A stretch of 64,000 nt of DNA from Trichomonas vaginalis G3 (GCF_026262505.1 NC_067206.1:31325896-31389895), one strand, 5' to 3'; positions 20,234 through 31,788 are shown, counted from the stretch's first letter. Program-made: numbers and translations. The notes: generated by a model from the sequence alone, not told the origin.

Positions 20234-22285
20234 ATGTTAACTTTTTATTGCGTATTAACTATTTTTTTTAATAATAAAATTTTTATTTATAGTCTTGCAT
20301 AATTGAGCATAAATAATAATACATACACCTTTTCATAAAAGGGTAGCAATACTCTTTATCTTAGATTAGGATTTTTAAAATATCTCTCATATTTGGGGGT
20401 CAAGAGATACCACATTTATCTATTCATATATTTGATTCCTATAAGAATGAGGTATGCTTTCAAGGCCGTGATTAAACTTTTTTAAAAAAACATGTTCAAA
20501 CTTAATTTTTGAAACGAATAATATTTATTTAATAAAACACGAGACACTTTCAAAAAATATTATCCTATTTAAACTCAAGTATTACAAACAATTTTAGATC
20601 AAAGATGACATTACACGATGATTGACATGTCTTACTCATGGGATTCATTTCTAATTTTGGATGTCAACAAATAAAGTTATCTTATAAAAGCTTAATCTGC
20701 TATATGATTGCAATTTAAGAAAATTGTTTAAGAAAATGCTTTAAACATACAGTTTTGATACCTTTATCATTTTTTTGAATAGTCTTTCATAATATTTATG
20801 GAATAACTCGAATGGAGGATTAGTTGTGAAATCCACCGATGATTTCTGATTATGCCAATATTTGGTTAACACATATATTAAATATATTTAAATTATTGTG
20901 CATGCAAAATGTAAACGGTCAAATTCAATCTATTCAAAAATATATACAATCAATATTAAGCTTTTTCTTATGTACTAAAATGATCTTGTTTTTAAACTAA
21001 TTTTAATAGTAATACATGTAATGGTTCATCCTATTTTCAAGATTATTGCCTCGTTTTGATTATTTTTTATTGAATAATATGATTAAATAAAAGTTGAATA
21101 GGAATATTCTGCTACTGATCAAATATGTAAATAAATTCCACATATTTTTCCCTCAATTTACTCTTATTTAATATCAACCACATATTTTTATGCCAAATTA
21201 TAGGAATATTATAGAAAAATTGTGATATATGGTGTCAACTAAGATAGGTATAGTTATATCAATATGAGAAATTGTAAAAATCCTACAACGATCATTCAGA
21301 TTTCGACAGAAATGGCAATCGTCCTCATTCAATAACTTGAAAATTACCAACCGATTTTAAATCAATAGAATATACCGAAAGTCCCTAAACTAAGCAAATT
21401 ACGGATTTGCTGTCAGAAAAAAATTCAGGCAAACTCTCGCATAACCTCTCTGAATTTTTTCTGAGATTTTTAACTGAAGCGCAGAAAAGATCATCTTCAG
21501 CGATTATACATATTAATTCTCTCAATATTGCATTTATGATAGTGAATCATATATCATCAATTTGGAAAAATCAATGCAAGTTTAATATTTTGGGGAGATT
21601 AAATAAACAAGCTTCGTATCAATCAATTATGGATATTGGAAAGAAGTATGTGAATTTATGAAATGTTATCACTTTATATCGCAATTCAAATCAATATTTG
21701 AAAGAAAATATTTTTGATGATGATTTTGAAATTTGCGTTATTATTAACAATCAAAGATTACCTTGCCCATATTGATATTACTGCATGATATAGCAAATAA
21801 TTTTAATATTCTTTATATCTTAAATACCAAGGGAAAATGAAAATAAAATGAAATTTTATTTATATCTTGGATTCAAATTTTAATGATTATTCAACCAACA
21901 ATAAGGTGATGTTCAACAATTATTAACAATTTTTGTGTTTTCAAAAAAAATCCCAAATTTGGTAAAAATAAAATTCCTGTTATATTTAAATAAAATTCCC
22001 AATTGAACAATACCTTAATTGATTATTGAAGAAATGCTAAATACTAAGTATCATCCAATTTTTGTCTACCTTTTGATCAAAAGTGACGTTTATTGATAAT
22101 TTATTGTCACAAATTTTTAACACTAGAATATTATTCTCCAATTGCATTCCGATATTTTCAAAAAAAGTTACGGATACTGTTGCTGATTGGTTATCAAAAC
22201 AGGAAAAGTGACAATTATGATCTGCTGCTTCAATTTTTTTAGGTTCTATTCAAAATATAAAATAGTTTCAATTCAAATTCTTACA
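20234..22285. other. 2-kb A+T-rich spacer
   Basis: No gene, RNA gene or clear repeat seen. One 84-codon frame (21,407-21,661, TTG start) has no recognisable domain and is not called. Confidence 0.5.
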
Positions 22286-22290
22286 TCATT
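22286..22290 (+). promoter_or_regulatory. Inr-like TCATT box, Myb gene 2
   Basis: TCATT matches the trichomonad initiator TCA-Py-(T/A) and lies 8 bases before the ATG (22,299). Confidence 0.45.
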
Positions 22291-22298
22291 TCTGGAAT

Positions 22299-22805
22299 AT
22301 GATGCAGGAAGATAAGCGGTGCGAGCACATGAAGAGAATGAAATGGACCAAAGATGAAGATCTTCTACTTCAGAAAGCTATTGAAACAATCGGTGGCTTG
22401 AAATGGGAGAGAATATCTCAATTAGTCGGCACCAGAAGTGGAAACCAGTGTAGAGAGCGCTGGTATTCATTTTTAAAACCCGATATATTAAATAATCCAT
22501 GGAGTAAAGAAGATGATAAATTACTGATGAAGCTTCACCATAAATACGGTAATAAATGGACGTCCATATGCGGTTCATTTACAGGTAGAAGCGTTTCCAA
22601 TATTAAAAATAGATGGAGAACGTTAACGAGAAATAAAAAATCTACTCCAAGAAAATCCCAAACTGTTGTTCCTACTTTGTCAATGAATTTTGACGTTAGT
22701 AGTATTATTACTCCTAATTTGGAATTATTCCCTTCGTTTGATACAAACGAAAAGGACTTTTCATCAGATGAATATTTTGATATATTCACAAATTTTGATA
22801 TTTAA
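22299..22805 (+). CDS. R2R3 Myb DNA-binding protein 2
   Basis: 168 residues; ATGATG at 22,299 and 22,302 give two adjacent possible starts. Two Myb repeats at about residues 13-62 (KWTKDEDLLLQKAIETIG, KWERISQLVGTRSGNQCRER) and 65-113 (PWSKEDDKLLMKLHHKYG, KWTSICGSFTGRSVSNIKNR), followed by a basic patch and an acidic Ser/Phe/Asp tail. Likely a nuclear DNA-binding regulator. Target genes cannot be inferred. Confidence 0.88.
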   Translation: MMQEDKRCEHMKRMKWTKDEDLLLQKAIETIGGLKWERISQLVGTRSGNQCRERWYSFLKPDILNNPWSKEDDKLLMKLHHKYGNKWTSICGSFTGRSVSNIKNRWRTLTRNKKSTPRKSQTVVPTLSMNFDVSSIITPNLELFPSFDTNEKDFSSDEYFDIFTNFDI

Positions 22806-23956
22806 GTTATATTATAAATTGTATGTTAGCTGTTTAATCAGTTCTAATTTCTTCTTTTAACTACTTTATTAAAAAATTATATATTTTTTTCACTTCTTTG
22901 CTGTCTTTTTGCCCTTTCTGCTTCTTTCCTCTCTTAATTTATGCGCGGGTGTTAAAGCATAAATAGTAAAATGATGTCCTCTGCTCATTTTGGTGGGATT
23001 TTTTATAATTTCTTAAATTGTAGTGCACTTCATAAAAATACAATCTAGCGTTATTAAAGTCATATTCTGATTAAATTTTTCAATAGATAAAAGATTCAAT
23101 ATTCGTCAAGCTGAAATGCACAGTAAACTAATCTGGACTAGCAAATACATATTTTAAATAGATAATTCAGATGTTTTTCATTCCTGTTGAGTTTTTGGTA
23201 ATTATTTGTTCATCAATCGTTGCGGTTAAAATTTTCGGAATGCATAATTATAATTTCCAAGATGGGTATAAACGATTTTCTCACTTGCGAAGATGATTTA
23301 AGCATTCCTCTTTCCATTTGCCAGTGTAAAATTTGAAAAGGGCAATTTGAAAAGTGACAAAAATCTTTCTACCGTTGGCTATACTGAAAAAGCATCAACC
23401 GTCATGTTATATAATTTCCATAGTAAAATCGATATATAACAATTCAAGACTAAATTACTCGCTAAATAATAATGAAATCATGCAATTATGCTATAATTCA
23501 ATATTTCGACACTAAAAATGAAACGGATATTATTCTGAGCATTATTACATGCTTATCATAATAATATATATCCTCAGTTCATGATAAATGTAAATTGAAA
23601 TCTAAGAATTTATGCAAAACATAGTCAAAATTTGATAAAATACATATTCTAAATCATATCGCAAAAATGCAAACTATTAATGAGGTGTGAAAATTTATAT
23701 TTTGTTCTTTTCTCCTAATCATTATATTTGATCGTACATCTGTTGCATGCTAAGATCAGTCATAATGTAAACCTCTCAATTTTATTGTCGTGGGAAGTAT
23801 CTCAATTCCTTCAAAAAAATTGAAAAACTATTTAATTTTAAAAATATAATACTTTTAATTAGTTAATTAATTGGAGATATTTTTAAAAAATCACTTTTGA
23901 TAATACTTTTGAGAACTTTAATTAAAAGATATATTCAAAAATATCCAGGATATCAA
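22806..23956. other. A+T-rich spacer left of the hairpin array
   Basis: No gene recognised between Myb gene 2 and the hairpin array. Confidence 0.45.
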
Positions 23957-24267
23957 GAGGGAATTGTTCCTTATGAGGTATATAGTTATGATGTATACCT
24001 CATAAGGAACAATTCCCTCCTTAAAACGAGAAAACTTGTTCGAAATTGTTTATCATTTCGAACAAGTTTTCTTTTTTAATAACAAACTAAAGGCTATGAG
24101 GCACTGATTATATATTAGTGCCTCACAGCCTTTAGTTTCTAATAGATAGCTGGGAAACTTTCTCCAAATGATAAGTTATTCAGAGAAAGTTTCCCAGCTA
24201 TCAAGAGGGAATTGTTCCTTATGAGGTATATAGTTATGATGTATACCTCATAAGGAACAATTCCCTC
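23957..24267. ncRNA. Array of five near-perfect stem-loops (candidate small-RNA precursor cluster)
   Basis: Five consecutive hairpins with 2-11 base spacers. H1 23,957-24,019: 26-bp perfect stem, 11-nt loop. H2 24,029-24,072: 18 bp, 8-nt loop. H3 24,084-24,138: 21 bp with one mismatch, 13-nt loop. H4 24,145-24,202: 20 bp perfect, 18-nt loop. H5 24,205-24,267: identical to H1. Stem sequences differ between H1/H5, H2, H3 and H4. Stem and loop sizes are those of pre-miRNA-like hairpins. The sequence is strand-symmetric, so the transcribed strand is unknown. No transposon ends or target duplications are visible. The function is inference only. Confidence 0.6.
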
Positions 24268-24748
24268 CTTAAAATCGTAGACATTTTTATACTTATTAAT
24301 CAACCATTCAAAATCATATTCCTCTGAAAAGTTATTTTATTAAAAATTTAGAATTTTAATAAATATAGAGTTTGAATTTCATACAATACCTATATATTTT
24401 CAATAATGGAATTTGAAAACCATTCTCAAAAGTTCTCAGAAAACCTTTTTTCATTAATTTTAAGAAATCTGAGTATTAAATTAAGTGATAAATTCGTTTG
24501 ACACTACTTTAATTTTTAAATTCAAAAAATTATATGTGCTTCTTAAAATGACTCAAAAAAATTTATTATAAAATAATATATAATATTAAAAATCCCACAA
24601 CATTTTTTTACTTTACATAATCGTACTTCCTCGACGATTAATTTCCACTCAATTTCTATCGTTGACCGAACTTAGCATGCAACACATCAGAATAAAAATA
24701 TGACAAATAAAGAGCTATCTCATTTTACTAACAAAAAAAATAAGAAAT
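24268..24748. other. A+T-rich spacer right of the hairpin array
   Basis: No gene or repeat recognised between the array and the 3' end of the Rab gene. Confidence 0.45.
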
Positions 24749-25345
24749 TTAACAATTACATGAATTTTCCCCTTTTTCGCTATCTGTAAGCCTAATAGGC
24801 TTAATGTCATCTTCGTTTTCTTTTTTAATGGCTTGATACTTTTGATTAATATCAAAATTCAGTTGATCTTTAAATTCGTAAAAGCCTTGGCCAGTTTTAG
24901 ATGACACTTCGAAGTATAATGCATTTATTGTTTTAGATAACTCATATGCAAGTTCAGATTTAACTCTTCTATCCTCTGACAAATCAGCTTTACACCCAAT
25001 TAAATAAATTATGGACGATTCGGCATATTCTTTGACTTCGTTGTATAAATTAGGAATATCATCAAATGAATATGGATCTGTTAGTGAAAATACTAAACAA
25101 AAAACTTGTGCATTAACATAATACATAGTGTTAACACTTCTATAGCGCTCTTGTCCGGCTGTATCCCATAATTTTAGGGTAAAATTCGTAGAATCTTTGG
25201 TAAAATGATAATTTAAAAATGAACCACCAACGGATTGCTTTGTATTCTCTTCAAATGAATCTGTAGCTAATTTTATCAATAAACATGTTTTTCCTGTATT
25301 GGTTGCACCAACAGTTACGAGCTTGGCTTCAAAGGTTTCATTCAT
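24749..25345 (-). CDS. Rab-family small GTPase
   Basis: 198 residues. P-loop GATNTGKT at about residues 13-20, switch II WDTAGQERYRSV at about 60-71, the specificity motif as GCKADL (usually NKxD) and EVSSKTG in place of the SAK motif. The C-terminus ends SCNC, a CxC-type site for double geranylgeranylation, so it is expected on the cytosolic face of endomembranes in vesicle traffic. The Asn of NKxD is replaced by Cys, an odd change that could weaken guanine specificity. Trichomonads have very large Rab families; the subfamily cannot be named. A TCATA Inr-like box lies 10 bases before the ATG. Confidence 0.88.
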   Translation of the reverse strand: MNETFEAKLVTVGATNTGKTCLLIKLATDSFEENTKQSVGGSFLNYHFTKDSTNFTLKLWDTAGQERYRSVNTMYYVNAQVFCLVFSLTDPYSFDDIPNLYNEVKEYAESSIIYLIGCKADLSEDRRVKSELAYELSKTINALYFEVSSKTGQGFYEFKDQLNFDINQKYQAIKKENEDDIKPIRLTDSEKGENSCNC

Positions 25346-25355
25346 ATAAAAATTT

Positions 25356-25360
25356 TATGA
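25356..25360 (-). promoter_or_regulatory. Inr-like TCATA box, Rab gene
   Basis: Matches TCA-Py-(T/A) on the minus strand, 10 bases before the start codon. Confidence 0.45.
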
Positions 25361-26774
25361 ACTTTTTTTTAGTTTCCTAAAAAGCTAGTCTGAATAATGA
25401 GAAAGTGAAATTTGCAATTTTATAAATTGTATGTGATAGCCGTATTAAAGGATTTGAATGCATCTTCATTCCATAAAAAAATCCTTATTAGAATGAGAAG
25501 AATGACTAAAATAGTAGTATATTGGCCTTTAGATAATGTGATGTTGAATAATGATGGCAAAAAATGAATTGCTAATCAAATTATTTCATTTGAGAAATTT
25601 TGAATTAACTCAGTGATTTGATGATAATATATGCATTACCAATTAATTATTTAATAGTTTGTATATTAATATTTTAATGATATCAATTCTCAAAGAGCGA
25701 TTTGAGAGATCAAAGATGTCTCAATTAATTTTATGAACATTGATGATCACAAGTGTATATAGGCATTGTAGAGAGTATAAAGAGAAAAATTTGAATGTTT
25801 TAATAATAAAAATTACTCACAATTTTCTTCAGAAACATTAATTGAGAGTTATTATGTGATGTTCTATTAGAGGAATCATAGACATTGGTGTTTTTCAACA
25901 TTTAGATGTGAGATATTTATAATAAAATTGAATATTTCCATCAAATCATTTTAAATTGGTTGTTTAAAAATTTTATGCAAATTTGATGGAAATATGGTAA
26001 ATACGGTTTTATCTATGAAATACTTTTGAATGATCAAAGTATTCAAAATTTTATATTTTTTTTATCATCGAACTAAATTGCTATAGAATGTATTATGAAT
26101 AAAACAAGCTACTTTTTGGTCGCTTTTTACGCTGCATATTTAATTTTTAATAGGTCACTATAATGCATTGCATATTAAAACAAATGGCCCAACGTCAATT
26201 TATTTTTTTGAAGAGTTGTACTGAGTTTTGAATTGCACGTTAAATAAATCATTCAATTATTTCAATTGCTTTCCATTGATCAACTATACATAATAAACAT
26301 AAATTATTAATCTATTCGTGATACGAAAATTTTAACCGCACGTTTTAAATTGAGATTAAAATGATTATTTAGAATGCACTATGGTAGTATGATATAATGG
26401 TGCTAAATGGTCGAGTCCCTCAATTTTTTGATATCTTTTCAAATTTTCTTTGAATAATTTGTATAAATTGAGCACTTCTGAACCTCCACAAACTAATTTT
26501 CACAGGTTAAAAATGTCATTATGTGCTTAGTTTTATTAAAATACATGTTAAAATTTTTCTCACCTTTCAGAGTTCTTTTCAAATTTAAAACACAAGAGTT
26601 TATTTTAAATCTTAACTTAAAATAGCAAATTATTCTATTCATTTCATATTATTGTAATCTTAAGCATTGACATTGATCTCAAAAGCCACACTCCTCATAA
26701 ATAGAAAGCTTGTCTCAAAATTTGAATTCTCTTCTCAAAATCTTTTATGTGATAACTGATAATTATTTTCTTGA
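25361..26774. other. 1.4-kb A+T-rich spacer between divergent Rab and kinase genes
   Basis: No gene recognised. Contains promoters of both flanking genes by position only. Confidence 0.5.
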
Positions 26775-27683
26775 ATGAACGCCAGAGACGAGGAGTATAT
26801 AAAGATGAAGAATTTCCAGTATCGTGATACTATTGGCGCTGGTGCATGTGGTGTCGTATATCTAGTTTATGATCCCCAATACAAGACTGAATTTGCTCTG
26901 AAAACTGTTGTTGAATCAAAGTTTAACCAGAATGAAGTTGATTGTATGAAGCAGGTAGATGACCCTAATGTTATTAGATTGTATCATTATGACTATTATA
27001 AAGGCTGTGTTTACATGGTAATGGAGTATTGTGCAACATCCCTTGAGAAAGCTGTAATAAAGAAAAACGGACTCCCATATAATTTACTTAGGAAATATTC
27101 CATTGGTGTCCTTAAAGCTGTCAGAGCATGCCACAATGCAAAGATCGCTCACAAAGATATCAAGCCTGTCAACTTTTTGATTGACTTCTATGATAGAATC
27201 AGAGTGTGTGACTTTGGTTTATCTTCAATACACTCTGGAAATGAACCTGACCAAGTTTTTGTAGGATTTGTCCCCTTCATGCCTCCGGAAATATTACTTC
27301 GTAAACCACATGATGCATTTGAAGCTGACATATGGGCTATTGGCGTGACCTTCTTTATAATGGCCACAGGTAGACTTCCTTGGAGTGGAGACAATAGATC
27401 TACAATTTGTCAGAACCTTCTCAACTTTGAGCCAAGATTAGATCTTATAGAAGATAAGGTATACGCTGATGTTGTTAGATTGTGTCTCTCAAAGAATCCT
27501 GATAACAGACCAACGATTCATGATTTGCTTTCCTTAAGCATCTTCAAAGAAGTTCAAACAATTATCCAAAAGCATCCGAGAAGGGCTCAGCTCCTTAATA
27601 GTAGTAGAATTGGATATTTCTCTCAAGCTTCTCTTATTATCCCACCAAAACAGAAACGAGCTAAGCTTGTCCAGAGCTTTTAA
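26775..27683 (+). CDS. Protein kinase (CAMK/ULK-like, HKD variant)
   Basis: 302 residues, essentially one kinase domain (about 14-255). Gly-rich loop IGAGACGVVYLVY, VAIK-equivalent Lys in FALKTVV, catalytic loop IAHKDIKPVNFL (HKD rather than HRD, with catalytic Asp kept), DFGLSS, and a degenerate APE as MPPEIL. The C-terminal tail is basic. The ATP-binding and catalytic residues are present, so it is probably active on Ser/Thr. The P+1 segment VGFVPFMPPE is unusual. Family typical of trichomonad kinase expansions; substrate unknown. Confidence 0.88.
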   Translation: MNARDEEYIKMKNFQYRDTIGAGACGVVYLVYDPQYKTEFALKTVVESKFNQNEVDCMKQVDDPNVIRLYHYDYYKGCVYMVMEYCATSLEKAVIKKNGLPYNLLRKYSIGVLKAVRACHNAKIAHKDIKPVNFLIDFYDRIRVCDFGLSSIHSGNEPDQVFVGFVPFMPPEILLRKPHDAFEADIWAIGVTFFIMATGRLPWSGDNRSTICQNLLNFEPRLDLIEDKVYADVVRLCLSKNPDNRPTIHDLLSLSIFKEVQTIIQKHPRRAQLLNSSRIGYFSQASLIIPPKQKRAKLVQSF

Positions 27684-27881
27684 GCTTTGAATTTATTTTA
27701 TATTATCTTTGTTTATTAATTTAAAGACTCCTATCGATTCTAATTAACAAAAATAATCTGAAATTTTTTTTATTAATATTAAACTATATATAGGAATAAA
27801 ACTAAGATGTAAATAAGCACAATATATCAATACAATGTTTTTAATTTAAAACAACACTATAATTATATTTATAATATTCTA

Positions 27882-29378
27882 TTATGAGTTAAGAGGTTCT
27901 TTATCATCAGCAAGATTAACTAGATCACTTGAACTTGATGACTCTATCTTTTCGAGAGGATTCTGTTCAGCATGCTTTTCTGCAAGTTGCTGCTTAATTT
28001 TTGCGAATTCTTCTCTAGAAATCCTTCCACGAATTGCGGGGATGATTCCAAGTAAGAAGAAGATGCCGGGAACTGTTCCAATGACAACTCTGACGGCCAT
28101 TAAAGCCTTTTTCGGTTGTTCAACAGATTGACCGTTTGTAGACTCTTTGTAGCCAAAAGCTCCGAGTACAGCTGATACAATGGACATGAAAACTCCTGAA
28201 CAAACCTTGTAGAGGAATAAAATTAATCCGTAATAAGCTCCTTCGCGTCTTGTTCCGAATCTGTATTCATCTATTTCGACCACATCAGGCAATGCTGCAT
28301 TAGGAAGGATCTGAATTCCACTCATTCCCATTCCAGCGAAAATTGTCAAAACAATAATTGCCCAAGGAGTCTTTTCTGGTATGAATATTGCGAAGATAAG
28401 TACTACAGCCATGTAAACAGCTGCTGCCGAGTACACAGCTGCCTTGGAAAACTTTTCGCTTATTATAACCCAAAAAGCAGCGGAAAGGATAGCACAAACC
28501 AATGGAATGGCAACGTAAACCATGGCCATGATGCCACCGCCGAACTTTAATGAGTCGTTGACGAAGAACATAAAAGTCATCATGATGACATCGAAGCCAA
28601 CCATTGAAGATACGTAAGTAAGTGTGCAATTCCTGAACTCCTTGATGGAGAACAGTTCTTTAATTGTCTGGAAAATGGACTTATTTGTTTGTTCTGTATT
28701 ATCGCATCTTTCTTTCACGAATAAGCCAGAACAAAGCACGCAAATTGCAGAAAGTATGGCAAATAATACTCCCGCAATCGTGTAAGCCTTGGAAACCGAC
28801 TTCATAGGCTTATACAATAAGCTTTCCGTTCCATCTGCCAGAAGAGCAAAAAGTGCCGCACCGAAAATGATTCCGATATTCGCCATAGTGATTCTCCATC
28901 CATTTAAGGATGTTCTTTCGTCGTAGTTCTTTGTCATGTTCGCTGATAATGTGTTGTATGGGGTATAAACAATCGCCCAGCAAGTGTCATATATGATATA
29001 CATGAAGATGTAATATACAGCTTTAATACCTTGGCTTTTCTCCTGGCCTGGTGTGATCCAGAGAAGCACAAAGGATGCACCAAATGTAAGAGCCCCAAAA
29101 ATAATGAAAACTCTGCGTTTTCCTAGTGAGTGGTTGCATCTATCGCTAATTCCACCCATTGCATATGATGCTATTGCATCCCATGCACGTCCTGCGATGT
29201 TAATAACTGATGCAAAGTATGGGGTTACGCCTGATACATTGATAAGGAAATATATGAAATAAAAAGAAATTGCTGACTGTAAAATGTTAGCCGCAAAGTC
29301 TCCAACACCGAAACTAAACTTCTCGCCACACTTTAATTTGTCTTCTACAAGATCTAAATCGGTCGCGTCGTCCGACAT
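27882..29378 (-). CDS. GPH/MFS-type sugar:cation symporter-like transporter
   Basis: About 498 residues from the ATG at 29,378 (MSDDATDLDLVEDKLKCGEK); upstream ATGs at 29,459 and 29,423 would only add a hydrophobic leader atypical for the family. Roughly 11-12 membrane helices are visible. Family signs: GISDRCNHSLGKRRVFI after helix 2 (the DRTxxxxGRRR-type loop) and ALPDVVEIDEYRFGTRREGAYYG in the second half, typical of the melibiose-permease/MFSD2-like GPH family. The tail is cytosolic, acidic and Ser-rich. Likely plasma-membrane uptake of a sugar or related solute; the substrate cannot be read from the sequence. Confidence 0.85.
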   Translation of the reverse strand: MSDDATDLDLVEDKLKCGEKFSFGVGDFAANILQSAISFYFIYFLINVSGVTPYFASVINIAGRAWDAIASYAMGGISDRCNHSLGKRRVFIIFGALTFGASFVLLWITPGQEKSQGIKAVYYIFMYIIYDTCWAIVYTPYNTLSANMTKNYDERTSLNGWRITMANIGIIFGAALFALLADGTESLLYKPMKSVSKAYTIAGVLFAILSAICVLCSGLFVKERCDNTEQTNKSIFQTIKELFSIKEFRNCTLTYVSSMVGFDVIMMTFMFFVNDSLKFGGGIMAMVYVAIPLVCAILSAAFWVIISEKFSKAAVYSAAAVYMAVVLIFAIFIPEKTPWAIIVLTIFAGMGMSGIQILPNAALPDVVEIDEYRFGTRREGAYYGLILFLYKVCSGVFMSIVSAVLGAFGYKESTNGQSVEQPKKALMAVRVVIGTVPGIFFLLGIIPAIRGRISREEFAKIKQQLAEKHAEQNPLEKIESSSSSDLVNLADDKEPLNS

Positions 29379-29459
29379 TAACGAGATGAATTGAATACCT
29401 TTTTGAAAACCTAAAATAGTCATTCTGAATATTTTTATTATATGAATGAATTGATGCAT

Positions 29460-29980
29460 CTTTTACGATGATACAGTCTTAAATTATTGAATTGATTCAG
29501 TTTACAAATTTTCTGTACTTTATCTAAGATTTTTGTATATTATTCATGAACATTAATTTACAGAGTTAACATTACATAAACTTCTGAATTTTTTTTTCAA
29601 TTCGATTTGGTCACCAACCCTTTCTGAGGTTTAAACAATAATTTGTAGTTATACTTTTTATGGACAATAGAGTATTCAATTATATTTTTTTAAGATTTTT
29701 GTTGGTAAGGAGATCGCATTTTTCCCGGTGAATTTTGCTTCGGGATGCCATTCGTTGTGCGAGTTTATATGGTGGCGAAAGATGCTATAGAGGCATTATG
29801 GCTTGGTTAAACTCACCTTGATAAATAATCTGAACGTTATTAAGTTTAAAACTAGATTTTTCTGATTGACTTTTCTATATTTCGCTTTGTTTTTTAATTT
29901 TTTCAACGAAAAATATATGGATTTTAACCGATATATAATTTTTAAGATTTATTGATTAGATAACGCATTTACTTGAGTGG
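29460..29980. other. Spacer left of MULE-2
   Basis: No gene. The stretch 29,700-29,820 is less A+T-rich than its surroundings but I could not assign it to an RNA family. Confidence 0.4.
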
Positions 29981-30186
29981 GGGACAAACTCGCCCATTGT
30001 CACTTTTTCATTAACCTTAAACTTGTAATTTTCATTATTTTTAATTAACCTTATTTCTTTCCCAATTCCTGATTTATTTTATTCACTTACTATTAAAAGT
30101 CACATTTTAATAAAATATAATAATTTATTTATAGCATTTTTTACTATACTGTAATAAAAAATTAATTATAATAAATTAAATGTTTA

Positions 30187-31629
30187 TTAAATCAAATGTT
30201 TTCTTTGCAATAATATTTTTAATGTTGAGTAAACAATGTTGGGATCAAGTGTATCATTTTTCAGACCTTTCTGAACAGCTTCAAGCATACTGATGCATTC
30301 GACTTTTTTAAATTGTGTCATTTCTTCGAAATCTCTTGTGACTTTTTTGATAACTTTAACACTTCTCTCTGAATCCAGACCTTTAATTTGCAACTTAATC
30401 AGGAATGAAGGAACAACACTGGAATATAACTCGATGACAAGTTCATCGAGTCGAAGATTTCGCCTTTCTGGGAAGTACTGGTGCTTCAAAACCTTGAAAT
30501 GTGATTCCGAGATGTTGTTTGTTCCATCTCCTTCATTTCTATAGCGAAGCATCCACCTGTCAAGATGATGGCGCCACTGTCGGTCAAAGTATTCACGGGC
30601 AGCAGGTTCCTCATTTAAAATTTCTTCTAAATTGTTGTAAACTTCATCAGGATCAATTTCTTCCTCTTCAGAACCAAAGACCAATAACTTCATTAAGTTA
30701 TAGAAAGTTTCGAAGTTGGAACGATCTTGAAACTTTTCAGCCTTTCTCATGACAGCGCGCAACACATGAACGCCACACCAAATGATCTGGCATAAGGGGA
30801 TGGCTGTTTCAACAGCATTTGTGATTTGAGGTGCGCAGTCCATTGAAAAATAAGATGGTTCGCGATTGATGGAGCCAAAATATGCTGTGAGACAAACTTG
30901 TATATTTTCACTTGTGTCGGGCCAAACGAAAAAATACAAAAACGGAAAAACAATTGATTCCGCGAATTTGCCAGTGACGGCATAAAATGGTATGCGAGAG
31001 CGCAAGAGCTTATAAGTGGAATCAATGTGATAAGTTTGTATTTGATGTGAAAAAGCATTTGCTTCGAATGGGGCGTAATAGAAAATCATACGATCTGGCT
31101 CGTGAATAAACTCGATGAGATCATCCGGAGAATGACTCTTAACCATGTCGACAAAAATTGCAAGAGATGTAACATCATCCGCTGAGAAACGGGTATTGAT
31201 TGCATGAAGGCGTTTAGAAAACTTTTTTAAAGCATCTGTAGATTGTTGAAACATTTCCGGAATGATCCCACTATCAAATGGGATATTAAGATCTTTGAAA
31301 CACCTTAATTGTGCGTAAACACGGTCTTGATTTGATTCAAAATATCTTGTTAAATAAGATCTATAAAAATATGATGTAATTTGTTGTGATTTGTTTGGAA
31401 AAGGGGCAGAATGATTGTGGGTGTTAATACATTTTCGTATGTGGTACTTGTCATCGGGAAGTGTATCAACAAGGAAGCGACATGGACAATTCGGCCACTT
31501 ACAATTAAATTGGATTTGATTTCTTTCTTTCCTAGTTTTATATGAATAACTACAACCTGCTTGGATTTCTTATTGCACTCCATACTTAAGCAACTCGATA
31601 TATGTGAGTTCGTGATCTTGGATCTGCAT
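30187..31629 (-). pseudogene. MULE-2 transposase with one in-frame stop
   Basis: A 481-codon frame from the ATG at 31,629, interrupted only by a TAA at 31,570-31,572; everything downstream is open. Domains: zinc finger (CKWPNCPCRFLVD then CINTHNH), then the MULE DDE core with YHIDSTYKLLRSR (first Asp), YFSMDCAPQITNAV (second Asp), the WCGVHVLRA block and NNISESHFK as the likely third acidic region. It is about 30% longer than the truncated MULE-1 copy and similar throughout. A single stop points to a recently inactivated copy, or to re-initiation downstream. Confidence 0.85.
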
Positions 31630-31788
31630 TAAAATGAAATGATTTGAAAGAATAAAGAATTTTGAATATATTGGTCTTATTTTGATAAGCTTGGTCGTGT
31701 TTTGAATAGCTTGGCCATCTAATTCAATTATGATCTTTGAAAATTAGGTGAAATAAAACTAAACATAAATGTAAAACTAAGGATATGA

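Noticed and set aside
21407-21661. 84-codon frame
   Set aside because: TTG start, no family, isolated in A+T-rich DNA.
23897-24079. 60-codon frame across the first hairpins
   Set aside because: It is a translation of the palindromic arms; no coding signature.
26370-26440. tRNA-like words near GGTCGAGTCCC
   Set aside because: No cloverleaf stems and no proper A box.
29700-29820. Possible RNA gene in a less A+T-rich patch
   Set aside because: No tRNA, 5S or snRNA signature could be found by eye.
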